Source: JANRLF01 sp033762815
GTDB taxonomy: Bacteria > Bacteroidota > Bacteroidia > Chitinophagales > CAIOSU01
Length of the DNA: 64,000 nucleotides
Direction: 5' to 3'
Assembly (NCBI GenBank): GCA_033762815.1
Contig: JANRLF010000001.1
Span: forward strand, 364,163-428,162
The notes beneath the pieces were generated by a model. It did no database searches and was not told where the DNA came from. It was given only the letters and a program-made list of their open reading frames with translations. Shown in pieces: positions 62,353-64,000 of this stretch. The position numbers and the translations under genes were made by a program. Numbering within the stretch: the first letter of the stretch is position 1; every line of letters starts with the position of its first letter.

Positions 62353-63081
62353 TTATAGTGTGCGCCTAAACTGCCAAGTGCCGTTGTCGCCGTCGGTTTC
62401 CGTCCAGGTACCGTTGGCATTATCGGCATCCGTAAACTCGCCGTCTATAACCGTACCGCCGGGCGTGGTGTATTCTATGCGGCCATTCACCAGGGTGTTT
62501 TCGTCTGCGGCACCGTTATCATTTAGTATGGTATAGTTGTTGCCCTGCAATATCACGTTAAAACCGCCTTGGAGGTCGCCTGTGTAAGTTCCTTCAAATG
62601 CTTTAACCAAAGCGGTAGAAAGCTCCTTGTACAAGGCCACCACCACGGTATGCCCGGGTATGGTAACATTTACGGTCGGGTTTTGGCCATTGGCATCTAC
62701 TGAAAAGTAAGCCGAAACGGTATCTCCATTGGGCGAGGTAACGCCTGTGAAAAGGGCATTGTTAATAGGCTGCCCTGCCGTCCATTGGCTAAGGTCGTTC
62801 GTGGTGAGCGTGGCAGTGCCGCCGTCAAAATTGACATAGGCAGTGGTGGTGGTGCCGCCATTGAGCAGTACAAGATTGATGGTACCCGATGAGCCAAGCA
62901 GAGTGCCTTTGTAAACACCGGCGCTGCTGGCATCATTGGCCGCCAAGGCATCGGGGCTTTGCACGCAGGTGGTGCAGGTGTAGGCATTGTTGTTGTTGTC
63001 GTCATCGTCCTTTTTACAGCCAGTAAAAAGTACTGCGGCTACTGCAACGGTAGCGAACGTGTGGATAAAGATTGTTTTCAT
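62353..63081 (-). CDS. Hypothetical lipoprotein
   Basis: A 242-residue protein with a lipoprotein signal (FATVAVAAVLFTGC, then KKDDDDNNNN, a charged/Asn tether). The mature part has a CTTC pair and beta-rich, Gly/Thr-rich repeats (SAGVYKGTLLGSSGTINLVLLNG and EGTYTGDLQGGFNVILQGNN are alike), suggesting two related beta domains. No known family. Probably on the outer-membrane surface. Confidence 0.65.
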   Translation of the reverse strand: MKTIFIHTFATVAVAAVLFTGCKKDDDDNNNNAYTCTTCVQSPDALAANDASSAGVYKGTLLGSSGTINLVLLNGGTTTTAYVNFDGGTATLTTNDLSQWTAGQPINNALFTGVTSPNGDTVSAYFSVDANGQNPTVNVTIPGHTVVVALYKELSTALVKAFEGTYTGDLQGGFNVILQGNNYTILNDNGAADENTLVNGRIEYTTPGGTVIDGEFTDADNANGTWTETDGDNGTWQFRRTL

Positions 63082-63272
63082 ATGGTTTGAGGTTTAGGCT
63101 GCTAAAATAATTGTTTAGCATCGCTAGGAAATATCAGCTACGTGCCAAGACACCCATTTTGGGGACCTTCGAGCTACGCAAAAGCCCATGCACAGGGCAT
63201 TTGGTAGGCGCGATGACGAAAATGGGCATATTCTTACCGGCTAGTTGAAAGGGATGATAATGGCAGTATTAG

Positions 63273-63663
63273 AAAAAGGGATATGAATTTTTGAATTACC
63301 CCTTAGTGCTGGTAGATTATTACAAGCAGCCTGTAGGGTTTGTGCTAACGGGCTCGCAAGGCAATTTCACAATCAACGCATTGGCAAAAAGACAATATAG
63401 CATGTATGTCGATAAATGGGGTATCGATAATACCTTGGCTCCTATTATTGATTTATCGGATAACGATATTGCTACCGACTTGCAATTCGTTTTGCACGAA
63501 AACTACTTAGAATTGCTGCCAGTAGGGATTTCAGAAGCAGCGAACAATCTTGTTCGCATTTACCCCAATCCTGCCGTTGACGAACTATTTGTATCAAATA
63601 CCAATGCTAGTGCCACCGAAGTGCAAATAATCAATTTATTGGGCGAAACAGTCCCGCTGTTCC
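63273..63663 (+). pseudogene. Remnant of a T9SS-exported protein, cut by repeat R6
   Basis: Open from 63273 (after an in-frame TAG) without an ATG start; a TTG at 63291 is the only nearby start. It encodes a CarboxypepD-like piece (VDYYKQPVGFVLTGSQGNFTINALAKRQYSMYVDKWG) and the first half of a T9SS sorting domain (RIYPNPAVDELFVSNTNASATEVQIINLLGETV), then runs into the repeat and stops. The intact equivalent at 60.1 kb continues for about 45 more residues. The 5' part is missing. Confidence 0.65.
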
Positions 63664-63737
63664 GCGTAGATTAGCGCAGCGTATCTACGTGGAACGGGTA
63701 AGGTAGCTTGCAGCTACCATGCCCACAGGGCATTCCT
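63664..63737 (+). repeat. Three-hairpin repeat, copy R6
   Basis: All three hairpins are present. It continues with the AAACCC...GGGTTT-type hairpin of block A up to about 63800 and then diverges. The remaining 200 bp (63800-64000) hold no gene I can support. Confidence 0.72.
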
Positions 63738-64000
63738 TGGAAACCCAAGCCGCAGCAAATATACGGCAGCGCCCGTTTGGGGGTCTGCCACAGAAACCTC
63801 CACTCTCGCAACCTTCCCACTTGTGAGAGCATACCCGTGCAGCGTCACACTGCCAAAGAATACGAAATGCAATGCCTAAAATTAAGTGGCTTGTTCCCTG
63901 TCAATCAATGCGTTTTGGACGACAAAAGTATGGGCGCCCTTTCGTTGTAGGCGGTGTTGAATCGCGTTAAAAGGGCGCGCATGGTCGTGGTGAGCCCCGA

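Noticed and set aside
63708..63950. 80-residue open frame on the plus strand
   Set aside because: Most of it lies in the R6 repeat and its flank; composition is not protein-like and no homology is recognisable.

Overview
The window is a piece of chromosome from a member of the Bacteroidota. The signs are type IX secretion (T9SS) C-terminal sorting domains on at least five exported proteins, a SusC/CarboxypepD-type TonB-dependent receptor, DUF4468, promoters of the TTG-N19-TAnnTTTG type, almost no Shine-Dalgarno sequences, and the order tRNA-Thr/Tyr/Gly/Thr-tuf-tRNA-Trp-secE-nusG-rplKAJL-rpoBC. The sequence does not fix the family; an environmental Chitinophagia- or Saprospiria-like lineage is a guess. 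No phage, transposase, CRISPR array or replication origin was seen.

Layout. 0-3.7 kb: end of a membrane protein gene, a cold-shock protein, an amino-acid permease, then rpsU-xerC-hpf. 3.7-13.7 kb (mostly minus strand): a trehalose synthase/phosphatase fusion followed by an MscS channel, a peptidoglycan peptidase, fpg-DUF72, a fused branched-chain 2-oxoacid dehydrogenase E1, a STAS protein and a sterol-desaturase-family enzyme. 13.9-16.4 kb: two RelE/ParE-type toxin-antitoxin pairs flanking lysA. 16.4-24 kb: an MFS exporter, small DUF proteins, enolase-carA, and a B12-dependent ribonucleotide reductase. 24.2-28.8 kb: a TonB receptor with a partner lipoprotein.

29.0-42.5 kb is the core translation/transcription cluster: four intact tRNAs, two tRNA-like degenerate copies, tuf, tRNA-Trp, secE, nusG, four ribosomal protein genes, rpoB and rpoC, closed by a strong terminator. 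42.5-50.2 kb is a surface/secretion region: a lipoprotein, a Reelin-like/PKD protein, a propeller protein, a lysyl-oxidase-like protein with its copper and cofactor residues, a PhoD-like phosphatase and an ElaA-type acetyltransferase. 50.4-59.1 kb has tRNA-Pro, a six-PAS soluble histidine kinase with its response regulator, sucD, fabG, a large membrane protein and ung.

59.1-64 kb is repeat-rich and partly degraded: a T9SS protein, a tRNA-Arg preceded by two broken tRNA-like copies, six copies of a three-hairpin repeat (two inside a 350-bp tandem duplication), small secreted proteins, and a T9SS gene remnant cut by one of the repeats. The observations most worth following are the tRNA-like copies. 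Two unrelated tRNA families carry pairs of broken copies upstream of the intact gene, and both have acquired the same TCCCGA/TCGGGA anticodon stem. The hairpin repeat family and the bacterial lysyl-oxidase-like protein come next.
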